Source: Bacteroidota bacterium (lineage in GTDB: Bacteria; Bacteroidota; Bacteroidia; Chitinophagales; Chitinophagaceae). Taken from it: a DNA stretch of 6,010 nt. The notes under the pieces were generated by a model. The model did no database searches and had not been told where the DNA came from. It worked only from the letters and a program-made list of their open reading frames with translations. The position numbers were made by a program, and so were the translations under genes. The DNA is taken from contig JAEWWO010000204.1 in NCBI GenBank assembly GCA_023396345.1, positions 1 to 6,010 of the forward strand. Direction: 5' to 3'. Of the stretch, positions 1 through 6,010 are shown one piece after another. Each line of letters opens with the position of its first letter. Position 1 is the first letter of the stretch.

Positions 1-681
1 GACCGAAGCTGGATGAATTATTTTGGAAATATTCTTCTGCAACAGTTACCCGATGAAATGGAGTTCGGCAACACAGAAAAAGAAAAAGCCGGTTTTACAT
101 TTCTTACGATTTTTGAAGATGGCAATCGCATTGACCTTACACTTTTCCCGCAGGAAAAATTTGAAACACATTATACCAAAGACAGTCTCACTATTGTATG
201 GTTAGATAAAGCCAATCATTTCACAGATACAAAAGAAAGTTCTGATAAGGATTATCATATTCAACAACCTACTCAAAGAAAATTTTTAGAAACAAGTAAT
301 GAATTCTGGTGGACTATAACTTATGTAGCTAAAGGATTAAAAAGAGGAGAAATTATTTATGCAAAGTACATTCTTGAAACCTTTGTAAGACCATCGTTCT
401 GGCGATTAATTGAATGGAATATCGCAAGCGATTATACCTTTACTGTTTCCATTGGAAAAGCGGGCAAATTTGCCAAGGATTTTCTTTCACAGGAATTGTA
501 TGAGGATATATTAAAAACTTTTACCGACGCTGACATTGATAACAACTGGAAGGCAATTTTTTTGATGGCAGATATTTTCAAAACTCAACAAATAGAATTT
601 GCAAACAAACAAAACTTTCAGCTAAACAGCATAGAAGCTGAAAATGCTATCAATTATATCAAAAAAATCAAAGAAGAATAA
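1..681 (+). CDS. Aminoglycoside 6-adenylyltransferase-like protein (ANT(6)/AadE family), 5'-partial
   Basis: The family transfers AMP from ATP to the 6-hydroxyl of streptomycin-type aminoglycosides in the cytoplasm. The frame is open from base 1 (DRSW before the first in-window Met at 13), so that Met is not the true start. From memory, the visible 226 residues align almost end to end with AadE: WMNYFGNILLQQLPDEME matches the WLNQFGNI..PEDMEL block, NRIDLTLFP carries the third active-site Asp (codon at 133-135), DYHIQQPTQRKF matches DYHVRKPSARE, and NEFWWTITYVAKGLKRGEI matches NEFWNVTPYVIKGLCRKEI. About 57 residues are missing upstream, including the nucleotidyltransferase GSR and DxD motifs, so catalytic competence cannot be judged here. 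The stop is TAA, 9 bp from the converging gene. Bacteroidota carry many divergent chromosomal homologues, so a resistance phenotype is not implied. Family assignment is firm; substrate is uncertain. Confidence 0.88.
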   Translation, partial: DRSWMNYFGNILLQQLPDEMEFGNTEKEKAGFTFLTIFEDGNRIDLTLFPQEKFETHYTKDSLTIVWLDKANHFTDTKESSDKDYHIQQPTQRKFLETSNEFWWTITYVAKGLKRGEIIYAKYILETFVRPSFWRLIEWNIASDYTFTVSIGKAGKFAKDFLSQELYEDILKTFTDADIDNNWKAIFLMADIFKTQQIEFANKQNFQLNSIEAENAINYIKKIKEE

Positions 682-695
682 AAGTAATTTTTATT
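677..695. terminator. Weak AT-only inverted repeat between convergent stop codons
   Basis: AATAAAA (677-683) and TTTTATT (689-695) are perfect 7-bp complements around the loop GTAAT, and they include both stop codons of the two converging genes. The symmetry would suit a shared bidirectional terminator. However, the stem has only A-U pairs, so it is thermodynamically weak and could be chance in AT-rich DNA. Confidence 0.2.
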
Positions 696-1707
696 GCAAC
701 ACACCCTTCACCTTCTCTACAATCATTTCGGGCATTACCAAATCAATGGCTTCTACCCCATCGCAATCACAGGGTTTGTTTCCGTAAACGGACGAAGGAC
801 GGGCGTGATGTTCCACCTGCACACAATCTTCCATGCTTTGTCCATAACCCAAAAATCCGGCAAAAGGGTGCGTAGCGCCCCACACCGAAACACAACGAGT
901 GCCCATTAATGAAGCCATATGCATTCCCGAAGAATCCATACTAATCATTAAATCGAGATGTGCAATAACATCCAGTTCCTGTGAGAGATTGAGCTTACCT
1001 ATACTGCTGTAAACGACATCAAACTTCTTTTCCCATTTTTCTGCAATTTCTTTTTCTTCTTTACCTCCACCAAAAATTATCATCCTGAAACCTGCATCAG
1101 ATAATCCTTCTATCACCTTTGTCATCTTAGGCATAGGCAAAACCTTAAAAGTATGTTGCGCAAAAGGAGCTATACCAATCACATTAGTATGCTGATGAAA
1201 AATAGCATAAAAATCACGAGGCAGTTCCACTTTTTCTTTCTGCAACTGATGCTTTAAATGTACATCAAAACCTAATTCTCGAAACACATCTGCATAGCGT
1301 TCAGTAGTAGGTTTCAAAGGTGTCAGTACTTTATTTTGTTCACGTGTAAGCGCTTTCTTTTCTTTTCTTCCTTTATCAATTACAGCCACTTTTTTACCGG
1401 CTATTTTAAATAAACGAGAGATGATTTTTGTGCGTAAACTATCATGCAAATCAGCAACAGCATCTGCATTATATACATTCAATTCTTTGTACAACTTATA
1501 TAGTCCTTTTAAGCCTTTGTGGTTAACCTTAGGTTCAATTGCATGAAAAGTAAGTCTGGGTACGTCACGAAAAAAAGGTTTAAAAAAAACTTTAGTCACC
1601 ATTATAATTTCCAGTTCGGGGTGTTGTTGCTGAAGCTCCTTCAATACTGAAGCTACCATGGCTACATCTCCCATAGCTGAAATTCTTGTGACTATAATGC
1701 GGGACAT
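691..1707 (-). CDS. Glycosyltransferase family 9 protein (ADP-heptose:LPS heptosyltransferase-like)
   Basis: This 338-residue protein is a normal length for GT9 enzymes such as WaaC/WaaF, which add a sugar, classically heptose from an ADP-sugar, to the LPS inner core at the cytoplasmic face of the inner membrane. The GT-B N-terminal signature is at residues 2-23 (RIIVTRISAMGDVAMV, with the GD pair at 13-14). The second Rossmann domain starts near residue 170 with GIAPFAQHTFKVLP. The hallmark D-[ST]-[SG]-G-x-H motif is MDSSGMHMA at 257-265 (Asp258, His263), followed by VSVWGATHP at 273-281. The C-terminal SSVYGNKPCDCDG segment resembles the Cys-containing tail of Bacteroidota homologues. It starts 3 bp after the stop of the DUF4254 gene, so the two are surely co-transcribed and perhaps translationally coupled. 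The family call is firm; the donor sugar and acceptor cannot be read from the sequence. Confidence 0.93.
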   Translation of the reverse strand: MSRIIVTRISAMGDVAMVASVLKELQQQHPELEIIMVTKVFFKPFFRDVPRLTFHAIEPKVNHKGLKGLYKLYKELNVYNADAVADLHDSLRTKIISRLFKIAGKKVAVIDKGRKEKKALTREQNKVLTPLKPTTERYADVFRELGFDVHLKHQLQKEKVELPRDFYAIFHQHTNVIGIAPFAQHTFKVLPMPKMTKVIEGLSDAGFRMIIFGGGKEEKEIAEKWEKKFDVVYSSIGKLNLSQELDVIAHLDLMISMDSSGMHMASLMGTRCVSVWGATHPFAGFLGYGQSMEDCVQVEHHARPSSVYGNKPCDCDGVEAIDLVMPEMIVEKVKGVLQ

Positions 1708-1710
1708 AAT

Positions 1711-2316
1711 TTATTTTTTAGATCCGTAAAGCACAGGATTCAAATTAGGATCGTTGTACATTTTCATTTGCTTGTACACCTTCATGTATTTTTTTCCATT
1801 AGCAATATCTTCCAGTAATTGATCGATGCTTAATGATAAATCTTTTCTTTGTTCAAGCAATACCTGTAGTTTTTGATTACATGTTTCAATGTGTTCTGCA
1901 CTTGCATCCGTACGCTTTGTTTCTTCTTCCATATGATAAATTTTCAAAGCCAGAATAGACAAGCGGTCAATAGCCCAGGCGGGACTTTCCGTATTTACGC
2001 ATGCATTTTCAAGAGGTACAGTATTGGAATATTTTTGCAGAAAATAACTGTCAATATACTCTACCATATCTGTTCTTTCCTGATTAGATTTATCGATGCA
2101 TCTCTTCCAGTACAAAGCTTTTTCAGGATTAATTTCCGGATTACGAATTACATCTTCCATATGCCACTGAGCAGCATCTATCCAGCATTTTACATACAGT
2201 AAATCTTCTATACTGCCGGATGCAAACGGGCTTTGAATAACAGCATCAATATTATCATGCACATGATAATCATCTACAACTTGTTTGAATATTTCATTCG
2301 CTTTTGTACTTATCAT
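1711..2316 (-). CDS. DUF4254 domain-containing protein
   Basis: This is a 201-residue cytoplasmic protein with no signal peptide or membrane segment. It matches what I know of DUF4254, an uncharacterised family common in Bacteroidota and usually encoded next to GT9 enzymes. Recognisable blocks are DYHVHDNID (16-24), SPFASGSIEDLLYVKCWID (29-47), QWHMEDVIRNP (50-60) and the charged segment DKSNQERTDMVEYID (75-89). The C-terminal half reads as long amphipathic helices, probably a helical bundle or coiled coil. I chose the ATG at 2316 because the family usually begins shortly before the NEIF..VVDDYH block. An in-frame ATG at 2349 would add 11 residues (MLFLQNQYFCC) unlike the family and would leave almost no room for promoters. 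The role is unknown; its place in front of a GT9 gene suggests surface-glycan synthesis. No chemistry is known to me. Confidence 0.88.
   Translation of the reverse strand: MISTKANEIFKQVVDDYHVHDNIDAVIQSPFASGSIEDLLYVKCWIDAAQWHMEDVIRNPEINPEKALYWKRCIDKSNQERTDMVEYIDSYFLQKYSNTVPLENACVNTESPAWAIDRLSILALKIYHMEEETKRTDASAEHIETCNQKLQVLLEQRKDLSLSIDQLLEDIANGKKYMKVYKQMKMYNDPNLNPVLYGSKK
2251..2270. repeat. Near-perfect 20-bp palindrome inside the DUF4254 gene
   Basis: ATTATCATG (2251-2259) and CATGATAAT (2262-2270) are exact 9-bp inverted repeats separated by the two bases CA. They lie about 46 bases inside the DUF4254 reading frame, where they encode DYHVHDN. That peptide is a conserved family block, so the symmetry may be a by-product of the codons Asp-Tyr-His...His-Asp-Asn. 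It could also form a short mRNA hairpin or act as a dyad operator site. Confidence 0.35.
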
Positions 2317-2320
2317 ACAA

Positions 2321-2328
2321 CAAAAATA
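2321..2328 (-). promoter_or_regulatory. Candidate Bacteroidota -7 element for the DUF4254-GT9 operon
   Basis: On the minus strand this reads TATTTTTG, matching the Bacteroidota consensus TAnnTTTG. It ends only 4 bases before the chosen ATG at 2316, so transcription would begin at or just inside the start codon and make a leaderless mRNA. I see no TTG -33 box at the usual distance. It may be a chance match in AT-rich DNA. Confidence 0.25.
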
Positions 2329-2370
2329 CTGATTTTGTAAGAATAGCATCAGAGTAATGAAAATATTATT

Positions 2371-2378
2371 TATTTTTG
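2371..2378 (+). promoter_or_regulatory. Candidate Bacteroidota -7 promoter element for the lipoprotein operon
   Basis: TATTTTTG, followed by CA, matches the TAnnTTTG element recognised by the Bacteroidota primary sigma factor. Transcription would start around 2383-2386, giving a leader of about 30 bases before the ATG at 2417. No TTG is found 17-23 bases upstream, so the -33 half is missing or degenerate. The element lies downstream of the earlier in-frame ATG at 2357, which argues against that ATG as the start. Confidence 0.45.
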
Positions 2379-2416
2379 CAATATTCTTTTCAACAGAACC
2401 AACTGCTTATTGTTTG

Positions 2417-3418
2417 ATGAAGCCTTATGATAATATAAAAACCACTCCGGCACGCAAATGCGTAATGGCAATACTCTGTATTGTTTTGCTTTCGTGTAAT
2501 CAAAATACTTCTGTTGATTATACTTACTATTACTGGAAAACAAATCTTTCGCTTACAACTGAAGAAAATAAAGCATTACAGCAAGCTACTAATGACCACT
2601 TATATGTCCGTTATTTTGATATTGATAAAACAGATACGTTGTTTTTTCCTGTCGCCGTATTAACAAAGGATGCTTCATTTAAAACGGATAAAAAAATAAT
2701 TCCTGTAATTTATATTACCAACAGAAGCTTTATTAACTCTAATACAGAGCAGATAAATTTTCTGGCAAAAAGTATTGCACAACATATAGAAAAAATATCT
2801 GAAGAATTACAATTAAACACCACTACTGAAATACAGATTGACTGCGACTGGACGCAAAGTACAAGAGATGATTATTTTTATTTTTTAAAAGAATTAAAAA
2901 ATGTAAGTAATAAAAAAATCACTTCCACGCTCAGGCTGCATCAGGTAAAAGATAAAGCAATCATGGGCATTCCGCCTGTTGAAAAAGTGTATCTGATGTG
3001 CTATGCTACTTCTTCTCCGCTGGAAAATGACAATAAAAATTCTATTCTTGATGTAAACATTCTTAAAAAATATCTTGCAAAATTGCATACATATCCTCTT
3101 AAAACTGATATTGCTTTACCCATTTATTCCTGGGCAATTGTAACCAACCATATTGGTAAGCATAAATTAATTAATGCCGTTACTGCTAATGAATTAAAAA
3201 ACAGTAATTTTAAACAAATAAAAGAAAATGAATTTGAAGTAATAAATGAAGGATTTTATTTTGACACATATCTGAGCGCAGGTTTTAAACTGAAAGTAGA
3301 AGAAATAACAGAGCGTCAATTAAAAGAAACACTTTCATTCATCAACAAAAAAATAAAAAACTATACGATTCTCTATTATCATCTTGATGAACGTTTTATT
3401 ATAAACAGAAATCTATAA
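2417..3418 (+). CDS. Lipoprotein of unknown function with a TIM-barrel-like strand pattern
   Basis: From the ATG at 2417 the protein has 333 residues. A basic n-region (RK at 13-14) and hydrophobic core MAILCIVLL (17-25) lead to the lipobox LLSC, so Cys27 should be lipidated. The residues after Cys27 (NQNTSVD) lack an acidic surface-export signal, so the protein may face the periplasm. Strand-like segments alternate with helices as in a (beta/alpha) barrel: HLYVRYFDID (61-70), IIPVIYITN (95-103), EIQIDCDWT (138-146), KITSTLRLHQ (167-176), KVYLMCYAT (190-198), DIALPIYSWAIV (231-242) and ILYYHLDE (318-325). The IDCDW strand followed by TRDDYFYFLKELK recalls DUF3142 and other glycoside-hydrolase-like barrels; this is inference. 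An in-frame ATG at 2357 would add 20 residues but lies upstream of the candidate promoter; another at 2465 would remove the basic n-region. It lies 26 bp before the next gene, so probably the same operon. Confidence 0.8.
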   Translation: MKPYDNIKTTPARKCVMAILCIVLLSCNQNTSVDYTYYYWKTNLSLTTEENKALQQATNDHLYVRYFDIDKTDTLFFPVAVLTKDASFKTDKKIIPVIYITNRSFINSNTEQINFLAKSIAQHIEKISEELQLNTTTEIQIDCDWTQSTRDDYFYFLKELKNVSNKKITSTLRLHQVKDKAIMGIPPVEKVYLMCYATSSPLENDNKNSILDVNILKKYLAKLHTYPLKTDIALPIYSWAIVTNHIGKHKLINAVTANELKNSNFKQIKENEFEVINEGFYFDTYLSAGFKLKVEEITERQLKETLSFINKKIKNYTILYYHLDERFIINRNL

Positions 3419-3444
3419 AATTTTAAAACTGAAATAACTTTTAT

Positions 3445-5934
3445 ATGAAAAAAATTATTTTATCTATTGCAGTATTCCTGTCAGTAATCAGCCAGACAAA
3501 TGCCTGTGGATGGTATGATCCGGATTATGAATATTTTAATCTGTTTTCTCAGGAAATAATTGCAGCAAAAGAATACACTCCTTTCCTACTGAGGTATTCC
3601 GAACCATACTACGAAACTAACTACGCTACAATTCCTGATGAGAACATTGAACTCTGGCAAAAATATTTCGACAATAAATTTACTTACGAAGAAACCAGAG
3701 ACCTCGTAAACCTTGTAGACATCAAACATTTATACAATCTGCAAAAAGGAAATGTAACACACAACCTGCTAAAACAGCTGGGCACCAAACCATACAATCA
3801 ATACAAAGATGGTATAGACTATCTGATACAGACAAAATATATGGAGCCTTATATGCGCATAAAGTATGTAGAGAGCGGAAATTCGCGCTATTATTATCGC
3901 TCTGACACTTCAAAGCCGGATGCTACTCATCTTAACTACGACAAAACCTCGGCGGCATTAATATCATTATACAATGCTGCAAAAAATAAAGATATTAAAA
4001 TGCGCTATGGTTATCAGTTGGTACGTTTTAATCACTACACAAGAAATTTTAAAAAAGCAATAGAAGCTTTTGACAAATATGTTGCACCGCTCAAAACTAA
4101 TAATGCCGTGTATTACATGGCTTTGGATCAAATGGCTGGCGCACAAAGCGGATTGAAAATGAAAGACGAAGCCAACTGGAATTTCTTTCAGGTGTTTATG
4201 CATTCTAAAAAAAGAAAAGAAAGTGCGTATAACTCTATAAAACTTACGGGAGAAACTGATTTCAAAAATATACTCTCCAAAGCAAAAACAAAAGAAGAGC
4301 AAAACATGGCCTACTTCTTACTGGCATATAATAATTATACAAACCCTGTCGGCATCATGAGAAAAATGCTTCAGAACAATGCCGATTCAAAAATTTTGCA
4401 GGTATTGGCAGCACGCTCCATTAATCAACTTGAGCGTTCTTACCTGCCGATTTATATAACCTGTGAAGCAAAAGACTGCGAACAAAAAAACAAAAGATTA
4501 CCGATATATGATCAGGCTGAGAATTTATTTTCTGATAAACAATCCGTAGATTTTCTGAAAGAAATGGAACAGGTAATTGCAGAAGCTTCTAAAAAATCAG
4601 ACGACGATTTTTGGAATATTGCCGATGCCTATATCAAATTTTTAAAGAAAGATTACAAACAAAGTGAGTCAATACTTTCTGCTATTCAAACAAATGATAT
4701 TGCTTATAAAGAACAAATACAAAGAATGCAGATGCTGAATGATATTGTGTCGCAACCCACAATTGACGAGGCTTTCGAAAATATTCTATATAGCAAATAC
4801 GGAGACTTCTTTCAAAAAAATGAGTCACAAAATTATTACGGCAGTTATCCTACCACGCCTGATTTCTTAAAAGATATTCTAGCCAACAGATATCTTTTAC
4901 AGAACGAACACGCAAAATCATTTTTGATGCATAACACTTTGTCTGACCTGCAATACAATCCTAATTTTACATTAACAAAGCAGCTTGAAGAATTTTATAA
5001 CAAACAAAACAAAAACAATTTTGAAAAACTAATAGCCGCAAACATTGATGAAGTGGGCAATGCAGCAGCTTTCTTTAATGTAATATATGGCGACAGAGCG
5101 ATGCGTCTGGCAGATTTTGAAAAAGCAAAAGTACATTACAACAACGCTGCCCACTTCTCAGGAATACCCCGAAGAGAGTATATATATAACGACTCTTCGT
5201 ATACCATAATCATCAAAAAATATGGTAAAGATCAGTACAACGGATTTAATAATATTTCTTCTTTAGTTTTCGGACACAATGTCTGGGAAAGTTTTCAGAG
5301 TGCACCGGAAATCTCAATGGATGAAGCAGATGTATCTTCTTTTTCATTTATTAAAAATAGAATGAACAAAGCCGAGCTGGCTGATGCTTTAATACAATTA
5401 GCAAATATTGGAAAAAATAAAAATGACCTGCGTGCTGCATATGCCAATCAGCTAATCGGCAATGTGCTTTACAACACCAGTGTTTTAGGGTATTACAGAG
5501 AATTGTTTGTGATGGATGTCAACAACGAAAATTCATCAAAGTTCCACCTTGGAAATAATTTAACTACATCACATTATTATTATAAAAACTTTTACTCTAA
5601 CAGTTTTATAGAGCCGGACAATTTTGATGTAGCTCTTGGCTATTACCAAAAAGCATTTGATTTAGCAAAAGATAAAGAGCAAAAAGCCAGAATTTTATTT
5701 CAGATGGCAAGTGCCGAGCAGGGTAAATTTTATCAGGATTTCGCCAAAAGAAAAAATACAACTTATCTCAGTTCTTTATACCTGACTGAAAAAGATAAGG
5801 CAGAATGGAATACACTGAGAAAAAGTAAATACAGCAAATATTTCTCGTTGTTAAGAAAAGGATATGCGGACACCAGAACTGTAAAAGATTTAAGAGGGAG
5901 TTGTACTTATCTGGATTATTTTATTAGTATGTAA
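3445..5934 (+). CDS. Large exported protein of unknown function with TPR-like helices
   Basis: This 829-residue protein has a clear signal peptide: MKK, then a hydrophobic core (residues 4-15). Cleavage is probably after SQTNA (Ala20). Cys21 follows, but TNAC is a poor lipobox, so signal peptidase I is more likely. The mature N-terminus is rich in Tyr and acidic residues (CGWYDPDYEYFNLF). The rest is mostly helical with no transmembrane segment. TPR-like helix pairs appear near 193-216 (RNFKKAIEAFDKYV), 553-573 (DFEKAKVHYNNAAHFSG) and 726-755 (NFDVALGYYQKAFDLAKD). The only Cys residues are 21, 340, 345 and 820, which could form disulfides. I recognise similar hypothetical proteins beginning with a CGxxxxDY-type motif in Bacteroidota but no function. 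TPR-like repeats suggest a binding or scaffolding role with the lipoprotein encoded just upstream. There is no promoter in the 26-bp gap. Gene call firm, function unknown. Confidence 0.88.
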   Translation: MKKIILSIAVFLSVISQTNACGWYDPDYEYFNLFSQEIIAAKEYTPFLLRYSEPYYETNYATIPDENIELWQKYFDNKFTYEETRDLVNLVDIKHLYNLQKGNVTHNLLKQLGTKPYNQYKDGIDYLIQTKYMEPYMRIKYVESGNSRYYYRSDTSKPDATHLNYDKTSAALISLYNAAKNKDIKMRYGYQLVRFNHYTRNFKKAIEAFDKYVAPLKTNNAVYYMALDQMAGAQSGLKMKDEANWNFFQVFMHSKKRKESAYNSIKLTGETDFKNILSKAKTKEEQNMAYFLLAYNNYTNPVGIMRKMLQNNADSKILQVLAARSINQLERSYLPIYITCEAKDCEQKNKRLPIYDQAENLFSDKQSVDFLKEMEQVIAEASKKSDDDFWNIADAYIKFLKKDYKQSESILSAIQTNDIAYKEQIQRMQMLNDIVSQPTIDEAFENILYSKYGDFFQKNESQNYYGSYPTTPDFLKDILANRYLLQNEHAKSFLMHNTLSDLQYNPNFTLTKQLEEFYNKQNKNNFEKLIAANIDEVGNAAAFFNVIYGDRAMRLADFEKAKVHYNNAAHFSGIPRREYIYNDSSYTIIIKKYGKDQYNGFNNISSLVFGHNVWESFQSAPEISMDEADVSSFSFIKNRMNKAELADALIQLANIGKNKNDLRAAYANQLIGNVLYNTSVLGYYRELFVMDVNNENSSKFHLGNNLTTSHYYYKNFYSNSFIEPDNFDVALGYYQKAFDLAKDKEQKARILFQMASAEQGKFYQDFAKRKNTTYLSSLYLTEKDKAEWNTLRKSKYSKYFSLLRKGYADTRTVKDLRGSCTYLDYFISM

Positions 5935-6010
5935 AACCAAACCCAAATTTTCTGAAAATCCTGCATCAAGCTGAACAGGGTGTTTTGGCTGTTGCGATAA
6001 ATATTAGAAG
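5935..6010. other. Non-coding tail after the 829-residue gene, cut by the window edge
   Basis: There is no convincing gene in these 76 bases. One plus-strand frame stays open from about 5928 to the end but has no ATG. The short symmetry ATTTTC-T-GAAAAT (5947-5959) has a one-base centre and no following T-run, so it is not a credible terminator. No RNA gene is visible. Confidence 0.5.

Noticed and set aside
694..909. Plus-strand open frame opposite the end of the GT9 gene
   Set aside because: It is antisense to the conserved GT9 C-terminal domain, with no recognisable domain and no promoter.
1873..2202. Plus-strand open frame of 109 codons opposite the DUF4254 gene
   Set aside because: It is fully antisense to a recognised family gene. 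Its product is rich in Phe, Ile and Cys with no domain, as expected from the reverse complement of Lys/Glu-rich coding sequence.
3435..3442. TAACTTTT, a 7-of-8 match to the -7 promoter element before the 829-residue gene
   Set aside because: It ends 2 bases before the ATG and lacks the final G, so co-transcription with the lipoprotein gene is the simpler reading.
3967..4302. Minus-strand open frame of 111 codons inside the 829-residue gene
   Set aside because: It is antisense to a well-supported long gene, and its Phe/Cys/His-rich composition is the usual shadow of A-rich coding DNA. There is no family resemblance.
5947..5959. ATTTTC-T-GAAAAT symmetry as a terminator for the lipoprotein operon
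   Set aside because: A one-base centre leaves no hairpin loop, the stem is mostly A-T and no T-run follows.
5928..6010. Open plus-strand frame at the right edge (ends ...GVLAVAINIR)
   Set aside because: There is no ATG after the stop at 5925-5927, it overlaps the end of the 829-residue gene, and the peptide is too short to assign. It could only be judged with sequence beyond the window.

Overview
The window looks like chromosomal DNA from a member of the Bacteroidota (Bacteroidetes). Three things point there: the AT-rich, A-run-heavy coding style; a TAnnTTTG-type -7 promoter element in place of an obvious Shine-Dalgarno site; and a gene pair (DUF4254 protein plus GT9 heptosyltransferase-like protein) that I know chiefly from this phylum. 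I cannot name the genus.

Layout. (1) Positions 1-681, plus strand: the 3' four-fifths of an aminoglycoside 6-adenylyltransferase (ANT(6)/AadE)-like gene whose start lies outside the window. (2) Positions 691-2316, minus strand: a tight two-gene operon, a DUF4254 protein followed after 3 bp by a glycosyltransferase family 9 enzyme. It converges on gene 1 with only 9 bp between the stop codons. (3) Positions 2317-2416: a divergent intergenic region with a candidate Bacteroidota promoter for the rightward genes. (4) Positions 2417-5934, plus strand: a probable two-gene operon encoding a lipoprotein with a TIM-barrel-like strand pattern, then, 26 bp later, a large exported protein of 829 residues with scattered TPR-like helices. 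Neither has a function I recognise. (5) Positions 5935-6010: a non-coding tail cut by the window edge.

How they may work together. DUF4254 and GT9 probably act together in building surface polysaccharide or lipopolysaccharide core. The lipoprotein and the 829-residue protein are both exported and probably co-transcribed, so they plausibly act together at the cell envelope. This pair is the least explained part of the window. There are no RNA genes, CRISPR arrays, insertion sequences or other mobile elements that I can support.
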